NCBI GenBank assembly: GCA_964034945.1 | Contig: OZ035964.1 | Span: 6,622,895-6,686,894, forward strand | Reading direction: 5' to 3' | DNA from: Chrysopilus asiliformis | Taxonomy: Eukaryota > Arthropoda > Insecta > Diptera > Rhagionidae | DNA length: 64,000 bases | Part shown: positions 23,119-35,800 of the stretch, one piece after another | How the letters are laid out: each line of letters begins with the position of its first letter | Numbering within the stretch: position 1 is the stretch's first letter | Program-made: the position numbers and the translations under genes | The notes under the pieces: generated by a model | What the model saw: only the letters and a program-made list of their open reading frames with translations | The model's database searches: none | Told to the model about the DNA's origin: nothing

Positions 23119-23815
23119 CAGGTTTTTGATTTTCTTCAGAAAATAAAAGTTTAATGCTTAGGGTTCGAATCTTGAAAAAATATTATTTAGATGTGAACCC
23201 AAAATTGTTTCCTGATACTTGTGCCTACGATAGAAGACAGAAGTTTTATTCGGATAAATTGTACAAAAAGGTAATAAAATATGTGGTAAAGTCCCAACCC
23301 TGATTGTGTCCACAAATATTAATAACACAACCCTACACCCCGTAGTCATAATGCGATGCCAGAAACGGCAAATGGCGGCGGTATTGTTAAGCAGTAATCG
23401 AGTATTTTCTTTTCGATTTCTACAAGCGAAGGTTTTTCATTTTAATAACAAATTGGCCGTCCATAAATTGAGTAATTAGCGACCGGCTGACGCCGAGCAT
23501 CCAGGCCTACCGGTGGATGATTGAAATCGCTAATTAATTGTAATAAAATTGAGAAATTGTGGAATTCACCGCCATCGGCTTTCGCTGTCGTCGCATTCAC
23601 TTTTCATGTTCTCCTCGTCGCGAATACGATTTTGATCGCCTGTTGTTTTGTAAATACAGACAATTTTCGGTACAAAGAGGCCCAAAAATTCAAGTGCAAG
23701 TAATTTGAAATTGACGGGAAAAGTATCCCAACAAATCACGTCTCAAATTCAAGTGAAGTTTTGATTTTTTTTTGATAAAGAATTTTTTTTGTTTGCTGCA
23801 ATCAAGTGAGCAATT
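23119..23815 (+). promoter_or_regulatory. Upstream region and 5' UTR of the ZNF292-like gene
   Basis: Unique-looking DNA leading to the ATG at 23816. A GC-richer patch (gcgaccggctgacgccgagc, about 23480-23500) and a ctcctcgtcgcg patch near 23611 could mark the promoter or first exon. No TATA box stands out. The transcription start cannot be placed. Confidence 0.35.
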
Positions 23816-23875
23816 ATGTCGGTATCTAATGGAGTTGAGAAAATTCCAAATCTATTGTTGCTCAATCAGTATAAG
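23816..23875 (+). CDS. ZNF292-like gene, exon 1 (20 codons)
   Basis: ATG at 23816, then 20 codons (MSVSNGVEKIPNLLLLNQYK) and donor AAG|GTGAAT, phase 0. It joins in frame to DLIVKLCEAP in exon 2. The joined helix (NQYKDLIVKLCE) parallels the start of the vertebrate helical domain, which supports this otherwise small exon. Confidence 0.7.
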
Positions 23876-26800
23876 GTGAATATGTTTGTTTGTTGTTTTT
23901 TCTTCATTTTAGCTTTTGATGAACGTAGAAAACTTAAAACACGGTAAAAGTGTTTTGTGTCGCCACCATCTCCGCCCTCGCCCCGCCCCCAACCATTACC
24001 TTAACAGGTGAATCTAGTGCTCTGCAAGTTTCTGATAGCACAGGCCCCTTTCATCTCTCCGATTGTGATTTTTATCATCTGATATGAATAATGGACTCAA
24101 CCTGCTCTGCTGGCATTGCAGTAATTCGCTAGCTTTTCGTCCACAAAAATATTTTGTTTCGAATTCTGTTGCGTGGAACCTAGAGTCTTTATGCGGAGGA
24201 GGTGCTTCGCTCACACCCCCACCCCTCCTCGCCAGTTCCACTACCAATTCTTTCAAAAACATCACATCCGATGGGCGATTTTCAGTCACTTCCGGCACCT
24301 ACCCTTGACCTTCCCGATATTCCGCAGGCTCACACCACCACCCACAAAAATTTCCCAAAAAGGCGGCGAAAAGCCGACCACCAATTAACAATCTTTGGCC
24401 ACGATTTAATCCTGATAATGATTTCTGTGTTTTTTTTAAGAAACAGCAAGTAATTTGTTTATATTTATTCTCTGTACAAAAGTTCACTGGCTTTCTTACA
24501 ATTGTTTCCCCTATAGTATCCTGAAGAAGGGCGGGGGGAGGAATTTAGTATAATTTTTCTCCATTACTATCATAATTCATGACATTAAACGTGTTTTAAA
24601 TCTGGTGCGTACTTCTAAACGCACTAAAATACACGTGAGATAAAAAAATTGTTTCAAATATTGTCAAAATCATTGTTCGCTTTCACAAAACCTCTTGTTT
24701 ACAAGCGGGTTCTTTTTTTACTTTTTTATAAGTAGGAAAAAATACTATTTTGTATTTATGAAAAATATCAACCCCTTAATATTGCGTAAAAAAACGTCCC
24801 GATTCAATTGGAGCCGTTTTTTATACCCGTATGGTGAAACCAAAGGGTATATTAACTTTGCCTTACCGTTTGTAACGCCAAGATCCCGTCATCGCACAAA
24901 AAAATGAATTACACCAGTGTGTTTAGAATGATAAAAAAAGTTGAATTTAGCATGTCCGTCCGTCTGTCTGTCCGTCCGTCTGTCCGTCCGTCTGTCTGTG
25001 GCGCGGATTGCGGGCGCACGGATTGAGCTAGACTTGAAATTTTGCACAGATCCGTTTTTCGTAAAATGTGAGGCTAAGTTCGTTAATGGGCAAAAATGGA
25101 CCATTAGGGGGGGTACCCCCCATACGAACGAAATCGTTTTTTGTGAATATCTCGAAAACGGTGCATCTTATCAAAAAAGTGCAAGAACAAAAGTTATTTA
25201 GGATATGATTCTACATAAAACTCCCATACATCAAAATCCGATTGGAATAAATTTTAAAAAATCTTATTGGAAAGTTTGACTTGAAAGTGGAATTTTGATA
25301 CAACTGTTCGCTGTTCACTTAAATCACCATACGGGTTTTCAATAATTGCCAGATTGGCAATTATAGCTTTTGTTATGTTCAAAAATGTCTTTCTGTCTAT
25401 CTGCCAGTCTGTCTGTGAATCTATCTTTCAGTCTACCGGGAGTATGTTCCGAAACGTCGCAGTAAAATTTACTCCGGAACTTGTCAAATTTCAAACAGCC
25501 TGGTTGCTGAAGTTTAAAATAACATAAACTTCACTGCGGCATATCGTATAGCAATTTGGGTAACTTTGACATATGTCAAATATTTGAAAAATTATTTTCG
25601 GGATTAAATAACTCTCTTACTGACAGACTGACATACAGATAAACTGACAGACAGACAGACAAACAGACGGACAGACAGATAGACTGATAGACAGATAGAC
25701 TGACAGACAGACTGATTGACGGACAAACAGATAGACTGACAGACAGACAAACAGACGGACAGACAGATAGACTGACAGACGGACAGACAGATATACTGAC
25801 AGACAGACATACTGACGGAAAAACAGACTGACAGACCGAAAGAAAGCCAGATGCACGCACAGCACATCCTCATAATTCCCCCTGAAACGGATTTCGTACT
25901 GATCAAAAATGTTCAATCTGCCCCGTTCTAGAGTCGGTCTCCGTCATGAATACAAAACTCCCCTTTTATAGCAGAAAAAAGTAAAAACAAAATAAGAATT
26001 AGAGATACTAAAAAAAATCTCTACATTTTTGCTTCCAACCGTAAATTGACATCTTTTACAGTTATCGAGATATTTCAGATTTTGTAAAAACAATTTAATT
26101 GTAAATAATACAGTGAAACCTATATAAGCCGGACAAATTTCCTGATCCGGTGCGAGTCCGGCTTGTATAATTTTCACTGTATGTTATTTGTCATGTTAAG
26201 CCCAATTTAGACTAACGATTGCAATTGAGCTTCCTCGACCAATAAAATCAAAGCTTTCAACGATAGGGACATGAAAGCTTTGATTTCATTGGTCGAGGAA
26301 GCTCAATCATAATCGCAATCGTTAGTCTAAATTGTGCTTTAAGGTCGTGTAAATTGCACAGGAACGTAGATTTCGTCTAAGAAAGTCATGTCACAGAATT
26401 AGATCTTGTAAGTAAACTCAAAGGCCATTCATTTCGCCATTCAAATTAGACAGCCGTCACCGATTTTTCGTCCCTCTGATTTCCCAAAATCGAAAGATCA
26501 TTGATAACACTTGATCATCATTCAATAGCCATGAGAAACTTGTAAAAACCTTCGTACTTTTTTTCAGTTTTTGAATAGAGAAATTTAAAAGTAAAATTTT
26601 TTCGTCAATGATGCAAATTTTTTGTTTTCTCACCCCCCAGGATTTAATCGTTAAACTATGTGAAGCGCCACATGAAGACATCAATATCCGTCTTCAAACT
26701 TTAAATATGGCATGGTCACATATTCGTGTCCTCTGCAACTTGTCAACACCGGACGCATGCGAGAATATCATTTATTGGGTGCTACGGCATACCCTGCATA

Positions 26801-29800
26801 TTATCTTATCGGCCGAGTGGGTGACCGCTGATTCAGATAAGAAGAATCAAGTAAAGCTGATAATCCTCGATGCGCTGCCATCGCTAAGATGTGTACGAAA
26901 TGCACCCCAACGATGCTTGTATATCCTCAAGCATATCGATGATCCATGGAATAAGCAACTTCTGTCACTTTTGGGCGGTGACCCGGATCAATTGACAGAT
27001 GATGGTGAGTGTTGTTTTTTTTTTGTTTTATTACAAGCTTTTATTTAGTTACTCTTGTTTGTTTGTTTGTCTGTCAGGGTCAAATCGTCTTATCTAATTT
27101 TGACTCACTTCCACTCATCCGATTGACTTGAAATCCGTGTGTGTGTATGTATGTGCGAGAAAAAAGAATTGCGATCGGCAAATCCCATTTTGTCCAAATC
27201 GAACAAACAAAATGCCCACGTCTATCAGTCTATCTGTCTGTCTGCCTGTCCGTCTATCAGTCTGTCTGTCTGTCAGTCTATCTGTCTGCCCGTCTGTCAG
27301 TTTATCTGTATAAGATATCTGTCTGTCCGTCTATCAGTTTGTCTATCAGTTTATCTGTCAGTCTATCTGTCTGTCCGTCAACCAGTCTGTCTATCAGTCT
27401 GTCCGTCTATTAGTCTGTCTGTCTGTCCGTCTGTCAGTCTATCTGTCTGTGTTTCTTTCGAAAGCTAGCGAGTTTTTGATGATTCATTGTATGAGCTGAA
27501 TTCCTGACAATTTTGTGTTTTACCGTTATCCGTTATCTATTACCGTTATGGTGATATTATCATTAAAAGTAAAAAAAATAGATTTTTCGAACTAACGGTT
27601 TTTCGAAAAAACAGTTGAAGGGAGAATTAAAGATATTAAAATTCTCTACATTTTTTCCATGTGTCGTAAATCGATATATTTTGCCGTTATCGTGATATTT
27701 CAGATTTTGTAAAAAAAAATAACATTTTTATATGAGCTAATGTTGTATTCGTCGAGCTTTAGTGTAAATTGTGCAGAAACGTAGATTTTGTATGAGAAAG
27801 TCATATGCTGTTCACATTTGATATTTGTTTGCAGATCTCTGTTTATTAACACACGAACGCGGCTGTATGATAACATTGCGATTACAAAAATTATGCGAAA
27901 CTAAATGTGACAAGATGGCACTTGTTTTGGCATCGAAGGCGTTAAAAGCGCTTCGTCAAACTGAAGACGATCACCGTTTGGGCAGATCCACGTCACAGAG
28001 GCAACTTTTTTACTTATATGATAAATACCTGGTACTGCTTTGTAAACTCAAACATGAAGACAAACTAATGGCTGAGGTGGGTTTAATTTTTTATTGATAT
28101 TGATTTGAATTTTATATTTAATCAAACTTTTATTTAATATTTCAGTTACATGAAATATCATTTGAGGACGGCGTCGCATTGTTGAATCGCGCAAAATCAT
28201 ATACACCGGATGTGACGAAATTGCATAAATATCATAGCCGTATCGCAAAATTGGCGGCAAATATTTTAATAGCAAAACTAGCCGCCGAAGAGATCAATCG
28301 AGAGAATCAAATAATTTTCCAACAAGTATTTACCGAATGGATACATTCACATTCATCTACCAAAGTTAAAGAACTTGGCGCATTAATACGAAAATTATTT
28401 TACAATCCGATATTGAAGAGGCACATCTATATGGTCTGTGATGTGATTAGAGAAATGGTAAGATTCGCATAGCTATACCATAAATTAGGGAGAGTTACTA
28501 TATATAGGAACCATTCACCCGAAGCATACCTTTAGGATTCAGCGTTTGACGTATCTTTTTTTTAAAAAAATGCTCTTGCTCTGGAATTTCTGTGATTCAT
28601 AGAATCCAGCCAAGGATTTTTACTTTCTTATACGAAGTAATAATAAATTTTTGTATGTATGAACAATTTCGACCATTCAATTTTGCGTAAAAAACATTTC
28701 CCGGGAACTCCCGTGTCGATTGGAGCTGTCTGTCTGTCAGTCTGTCTTGCAATCTGTCTGTCAGTCTGTCTCTCAGTCAGTCTGTCTGCCTGTCAGTCTG
28801 TATCTCAGTCAGTCTGTATCTCAGTCAGTCTGTCTGTCTGTCAGTCAGTCTGTCTGTCACTCTGTCTGTCTGTCACTCTGTCTGTCTGTCAGCCTGTGTA
28901 CAAGATTTCTCGGAAACTACTAGAACTACAGGCATGAAATTTTACGGGTATGTTTGATTCTGGAATGAGACTATCCTAACTACTTTTTTAGTACCAGAAA
29001 AGCGCTTTTTAAATATAAAAGTTTCGTTTTTTTGCTGTTTACTCTGAACTTATGCGTTTTTGAGAAGTCTTATATATGACAAAAGTTGGAGACAATGAAA
29101 TTTCCTACATTTTTGTCTTTCACTAGAATTTTCTATCTGAAGCCGTTATCGAGGTATACCGTTATTTAATTAAAATCGTGCGGTATCACGTGAGGTATCC
29201 CAATCTATAGTAACTCTCTAATCGATGATTATTTACATGATATTAATTTATAATTTTCATTTTAGAGTAAACCGGAATGGAATGGACTACTATTGGAATT
29301 ATATGTTTGTGCGATAACAACCGATTTAAATGAATTGGAGTTATTCAAAAGTGAAAAGGATTGCATTGAGCTACAGGTACTACAATATGAGGTTGATATA
29401 TCCATACGGTATATCGAATTAGCTGATTTATTAAAAGGCAAGCCAATGTTGTATAGAGAATGTATATTAACAGCATTCTCATTAAATCCAACAAAGCAAA
29501 TGTTTGATCTTGTTAGACATATTGCATTATCTGCAGATACCATTGGCGATACAAATAGTCAGAATAATAATAATATTAGTAATAATTTAAATAGTCATAA
29601 TAATATTGTTAGTAATAGTAATGAAACAAATAATTTATTACAACATCAAAATAATAGTAATGATATATTATTATTAAATGAGAAATCGCCTAATAATAAT
29701 TTATTAGATACTAATGGTACATCGATTGAATCTGAATTAAGTGATTTTCCCGATCATACACGTCTCGATTTGGCAATATTATTGAATTCGCCACGTTTAA

Positions 29801-32800
29801 AATTATTATCATGGCAGCAATCTTGGCTAGAGTTAGATTCAAATTGCCGTAAATTATTAAATCCAAATTTAAAATTATCAATTGTTCGACAAAGTTTAGC
29901 CGCTGCCAATGATAATTTAAAATATTTAAATTTAGATTATAATATGTTTCGTCATTTACCCGAAGGTGATTTACCTGGTATTGAGAAAGGCTATGAAGCG
30001 TATGGTAATTATGATAGCGATGATACATTATATGATTATTATAATGATAATAAAAGTTATTTAACTATTGATTCCGATTATTCAAATAAACAACAGCAAC
30101 AACCGCCGGATAACTACAATATGAGTAATCTACCATCAACAAGTAATAAACGTAAATTAAGAACAAAACAATTACCAACGTCAACAGTACAACGTAAATT
30201 ACGTAAATCGACGATAATATCAAAGAAAAACTCCAATAAAGAGAACATTTTTGATAAAGATTTAACAACAAATACAAATATTTTAAATATCGATAGTCAA
30301 ACATTAATATGTGGTAACGATATAAGAATAGAGGATGATGTTTCTAAGATTATTGAATTTGAAAATTTCAAATCCATACCCGATATAGATACGATAATGC
30401 CACCACCATCATCAAAAGATGTTGTTAAATCGGATGAATATAATTTGGCATTGTACTATCTATCACGACAGTTTAGTAATCAATCTAATTTACAACGTGG
30501 TCTACCGATACCATTACGAAATACAGCATATTCAAATCAAACATCAAATTATGGTTATACGGCCGAAGATTGGTCATGTTTAATACCGGTAACCGGATCA
30601 ACGCCTCAAATCGAACAAATCTCTGATATTCCATGTCAAGCGGATATAAAACCAAAAGTCTCGATAATTAAGAACGAATTAATCGTACCGTCATATCAAA
30701 AGCGTCGTACCGTCACCACATCACATGAGGACGTAACACAATTGATACCCGAAATACCAATGATCGAATCATCCACACAAAAACAGCAATTGGCATTATG
30801 GCAATCATGTTATTATCATAAGCCGATTATTAGAGATATTTTTGATGTGCCAACATTAAAAGAAATCGCCGCCGATTTTGTAGCGAAAAATCAATTTGAG
30901 ATATTTATATGTAATAAGAAATTGGTAACGGAAATCACACCGGAAATGATTATTAAGGCATCAACATCAACATCATCAGATAATAATAATAAACGAATAT
31001 TGGATCATTTTCATTCGTATGTACATAAATTATCGGGTCGGAATATGGCACTAAAATTTTTACCATTAAATCAATTAACCAAAGAGAGATTTCGTATGTT
31101 TGATATATCGAATGAAGTCAATTTTATACATACATCGACTTGTCAACCGAAATCTCAACCAATGCAAATAGGCAGCGATCCGTTGGGATTATCGGTAAAT
31201 GCGATAACAAATCCAAATCGAAAAACTTGTGATAAGGATTACGATAGTAATTCAACAGTATCAACATTTAGTGAAAATGAAATTCCAAAATCATTACCGA
31301 ATATAGATTTCGTATGGGAAATATATCCAGATCAGCCAGGACCATCTAGGCAATATGCGTCCACCATTACGACCAATGCAGCGATTGATTCGAATATTGT
31401 TTCATTTAAATCGATCTCTAGTGTTTATACACCAGCATCATCATCATTATCACCGCTACCACCGCAAATTTCAAGTGGCCACGATCTGGCCGATAGCTGT
31501 GACATAGTTTCCAGTTCAAAGGATATCGCTAGTAAAATATCGCGTCACGAGAATGTCACAATTGATGAGTGTACAAAACATATTAACGATACGGAAACTC
31601 CTATTACAAGTGGTAAAACTATGCGTCAAATGCGAAAAGCGAAATGTAAACAGATCGATGGTGGTAAACTGATTATATCGACATCGGAAGATGCTGCTGT
31701 CGCCGCTAGTGACGATAATGACGATGAGGATGATGATAAAAATGACGATGTCGATAATAACACTTCAGATGACGATTCTGATCACGATGACGAGGATGAC
31801 AATGATACTGATAAATCGAATGAATCTGAAGCTAATATCCCAGATTCGAGTAGCCAACATAAACAAATTAAGGAAAATAATGGTATCGATGATAATAGTG
31901 ATGATGATGACGATGATAATGATGACAGCAATGGTAAACCCTCCCGTTCATCAAACAATCCATCAACATCAAGAAATCTGTCCAATATTGTTGACAAAAA
32001 TACCATAATACAAAAACTCGATACCAAAACTCGATTGCATAAATCTGTTAAGCTAACTGCAACCGGTCAATCACATAAAAAGATTGGCCGCAAATCTGGC
32101 ACAAAGAACTCAAAACCGAAATTGGTATTCGCCATTCGGCGCCAACCAAAGAGGCCAGATTTAAAATTAATCATTAATAAAACACAAATATTTGATGAAT
32201 CGTCGAATATCTCATCGACAGATACAACAACAACAACATCAGTGATGATACCACAATATATCCATAATCGTAAACCATCAAATGATTCACCAAACGATCA
32301 TAATTCGTATGATTCAACGGATCCATTGAGTATTGATAAGCCACCGAACGCTTTAATTGTTGATCCATTGTTGGGAAAGCGTAAACGAAAGTCATTAGGT
32401 CGCCCACTGTCGGTAATTAAGCGGAAATATATGCGAAAGAAGCCATATTACCGTTCAAATCAGCGTACAGCATCGTCACCACAGCTATCCAATGATTTAT
32501 CGAAAAATCCCGATGATCAAGAATCGATAAAAGTTGATCATAATCAAATGCCATCGGTACGATTAAAGCGTTTAGATAATGTAACACTATTAAAACATAA
32601 TCAACAGGTGATTATCGATGGTCATGTCATTACGAATCCCCAAGTACGTATCAAACGTTTAAAATTGGATACGACACCGCTTCATTATCATGCGGTATTG
32701 GAGAAGCATCTTGAAACGAATAATGAATCATTTGATAGTGATAGTTCATCGGTGATTTTCATCGATGATACTAAAGATCCATTGGATATTAGCAAGGCAT

Positions 32801-35800
32801 CATCATCATCATTACCAATTGTGAATGCTATACGAAAATCAAGTCGGCCACGTAAACAAAATCAAACATATATCGATTATTTAGATTTTGAGGATGATTG
32901 GATCAATTATCCAAATCATTATGCAAACATTCGATCAAATATGAATTATCAATTTACAAATGATAATATTAAATCGACTAAGACTGGAATCTTTATTAAT
33001 TCAATCGAAACACCGAAAGAATCAGAACAAAATGTCTCTACACGGAAACGTCCACGTGGCCGACCTCGAATACATATCCCGGAACATCGTTCCCAACAAC
33101 GGACCACATCACTGGGCCAATATTCAACATTGAATTTTCGCGTTCGTTCACATAGCTGCTGTTTACCACTAACCAATAATCCATCTCCGGATCGATCTCG
33201 TTCACGTCGCTCTAAGTCTCAGCCATCTAACTATCCACGGAGTCGATCTCATGATCGTGTTGGAAATCTTTTCGATCAGCATCAACGTGGTGGTGGTCAT
33301 CGTGTACATGCACGCAGTGTCTCCCCAATACTGCCTAGCAATACACAATCTACGCTTCAGATCGGTTTATTTGGCCCACCGACAACCAGTATTCGTCCTC
33401 ATGGTCGTCAACGTGGCCGCCCACGTCTTAGTATGGGTCCAGTAGACGCCCAACCACCACGTCACTATTCAATGATGTGCCCGATTGTTATCAATCCATT
33501 GGCCATTGGTCGCGTTTCCTCATCAACCGTCACATCACAACAAATCAATGATAATAATATGATCGGTGTTGATAATTTGGATCGATTTAATGTATCGTCA
33601 TCGTCCGATGATGAGCAACGGAATAACAGTCGTAGAATACCACGGAAAAGGAAATACAGGAGTTCAAAAAACTTGTTAGGTGCATCAAATAACCCATTAC
33701 AGGAGAATTTATTGATGATATCGAATCGAAATCACAGTAATCATGAAAATTATCATAATGGCAATAATAGTACTGGTTATTTGATGCACGTTAAAAATCC
33801 AATTCAAAAAAATCTTAATGTATATTATGTACAAATTGAATCGAAATTCAAACAAAATATATCATGGGGTGTCGACTTGAAGCGATTCCAAAATGATGAT
33901 CCGATCGTTGATAAAATAAAATCGATAAATGAACAGCAACATTATAGCAATACAGTTGGTAGCATTCGCAATCAATATAAAAATTTTGATATTTATGATA
34001 AATTTCCGGCATATTTCTATCTAAGGGAGTATATTAAAAGACGAACGATATTTCGATTTAAGGATCGTGAATTTTCCAATGTTTTTACACCGGCTAATAG
34101 GAATTTCGACAATTTTATCGATGATGATGATGATGATGTAAAAAAATCGACTAAAACTTCAATCCGATGTGAATTGTTGGAAAATTCCAGTCCAATATCG
34201 AATATATTGAAAAATGTACCAGGATTTCAAACGCTGGAACATTTCATACCATCAATCGATCATTGTCTACCGATTGTACGAATTGTTCATTCAGTTAATC
34301 CATCAATGGTCATTGGTGAAACGACAATAACTGGTAATAGTACGTCAACACAGCCGCCATTACCATTGTTAGAATCGATAACAACATCAACGATACCACC
34401 ACCGACAACAACAACAATAACAACAACAACATCATCATCAGCAGTGGACACTGGAAATACCATCAAATCGATACAATCGACAATTAAAGCTGTTGATAAT
34501 TCCCAATCAAATAATTCGCATAATGAACCGTCGGATATGTGCAATGAGGTTATGGAGAATCAATTAGATTCACATAACAATCAATTACCAGAATTTAATC
34601 AGGCATTTGGTAAGAGTATTTTCATCGATGATAGCAATGATGTTCTTAGTATTTCATCAATATCCGATTGTAAATCGGATTATCGGAAAATCCATCATCA
34701 AAATAAAGACAATATTATATGTGATAAGGGAAAAATTGATGAAAATTTATCGGTTGGTTTTATTGCTTCCACATACGATCAAAAAACAAAATCATCAAAT
34801 AAATCATCGATGAAATCGTTGAATGTTGATGTCGATACCCCATCACAAGCCAAAGTTGTTGTTAAAAATAAAATCTTGCATAGCCAATCCATGAAAATTC
34901 ATCAGTCATCATCATCAACATTATCGTCATTGGCGAATAAATCATTGATAACAACAACAACAAGACAAAGTAATCATCAGCAAAATTTATCATCATCATC
35001 ATCACAATCGCAGCCACGGCAAAATTTCAACTCAATTCAGGTTTCACTGCCGATAATCCAATCGTCTAGATCTCAAACAGTACAAACATCAGGAAATTTA
35101 ATACAAACTCGTTACATACGTCCAATATTTCAATTATCATCACAGAATCCAACTCAGATAATTTTAAATTCATCGGCATCGCATAGTGCCGGCAATGGCC
35201 ATGAAAATCGTATTAATGGTGATAGTAGCGGCCAACCAACCTCGAATTTTTTAACATTAACGACAACATCTACGTCTGCACTGTCACATACACCATCAAC
35301 AACAGCAACAACAAATATTGTGTCCGGCAATTGCAAATATGTTATCAATGCGATGACAATGAAAAAATCCGAAATATTACCAACGACAGTCGCAAATTGC
35401 ATCACACAAACGAAAAAACCGAATTACAAACGTATTTCAACATCGGTAATACCGCAAGTCGGTATGACTGGGGCGATACTAACGAATCTCGGATCACGTG
35501 CGAATAGCGGTGTATCGAATGTAACGAAACGTGATCAATACACGTCTACATGTCGAGAATCAAAAGATTTAATATCGAATGCTGTTACTGGTGGTGGTGG
35601 GGGTAATGGCGGTGGTGGTAACGATGTAATTGCATCTCCAGCAACAACAACAAAGAAACCTCTCTCTATGATCGATGAAAAGAAGAAAATTGACATGAAT
35701 TCCGGCGATACGGTTGATACATCGACACTGGAACAATTGCGTGAATTTGATTTGGTCCTGGAACAGGTGAAAGTCCGGAGTACAACATCGTCCATTGATT

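Larger units (their letters stand above)
25986..26400 (+). repeat. Repeat family J copy 2, interrupted by two MITEs
   Basis: Left part to about 26108 (agagatact...tacagttatcgagatatttc) and right part from 26342 (gtgtaaattgcacaggaacg, then tagatttcgtctaagaaagtc) are contiguous in other J copies. The gap holds the pogo-type element 26111-26179 and the foldback element 26199-26338, so J is older than both. Confidence 0.75.

Noticed and set aside
23150..23175. ggttcgaat-like T-loop motif near 23160
   Set aside because: No acceptor stem or D-arm could be folded around it, so no tRNA is called.
25576..25916. Ser/Val/Cys/Leu ORFs in three minus frames
   Set aside because: Products of the GACA-type tandem array; the same happens at 27128-27468, 28659-28937 and 42171-42507.
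31691..32027. Met/Thr- and Ser-rich ORFs in other frames of the long exon
   Set aside because: Shadows of GAT-rich acidic coding in the true frame; the same applies to His-, Val- and Leu-rich shadows at 47140-49230 and 53316-56400.
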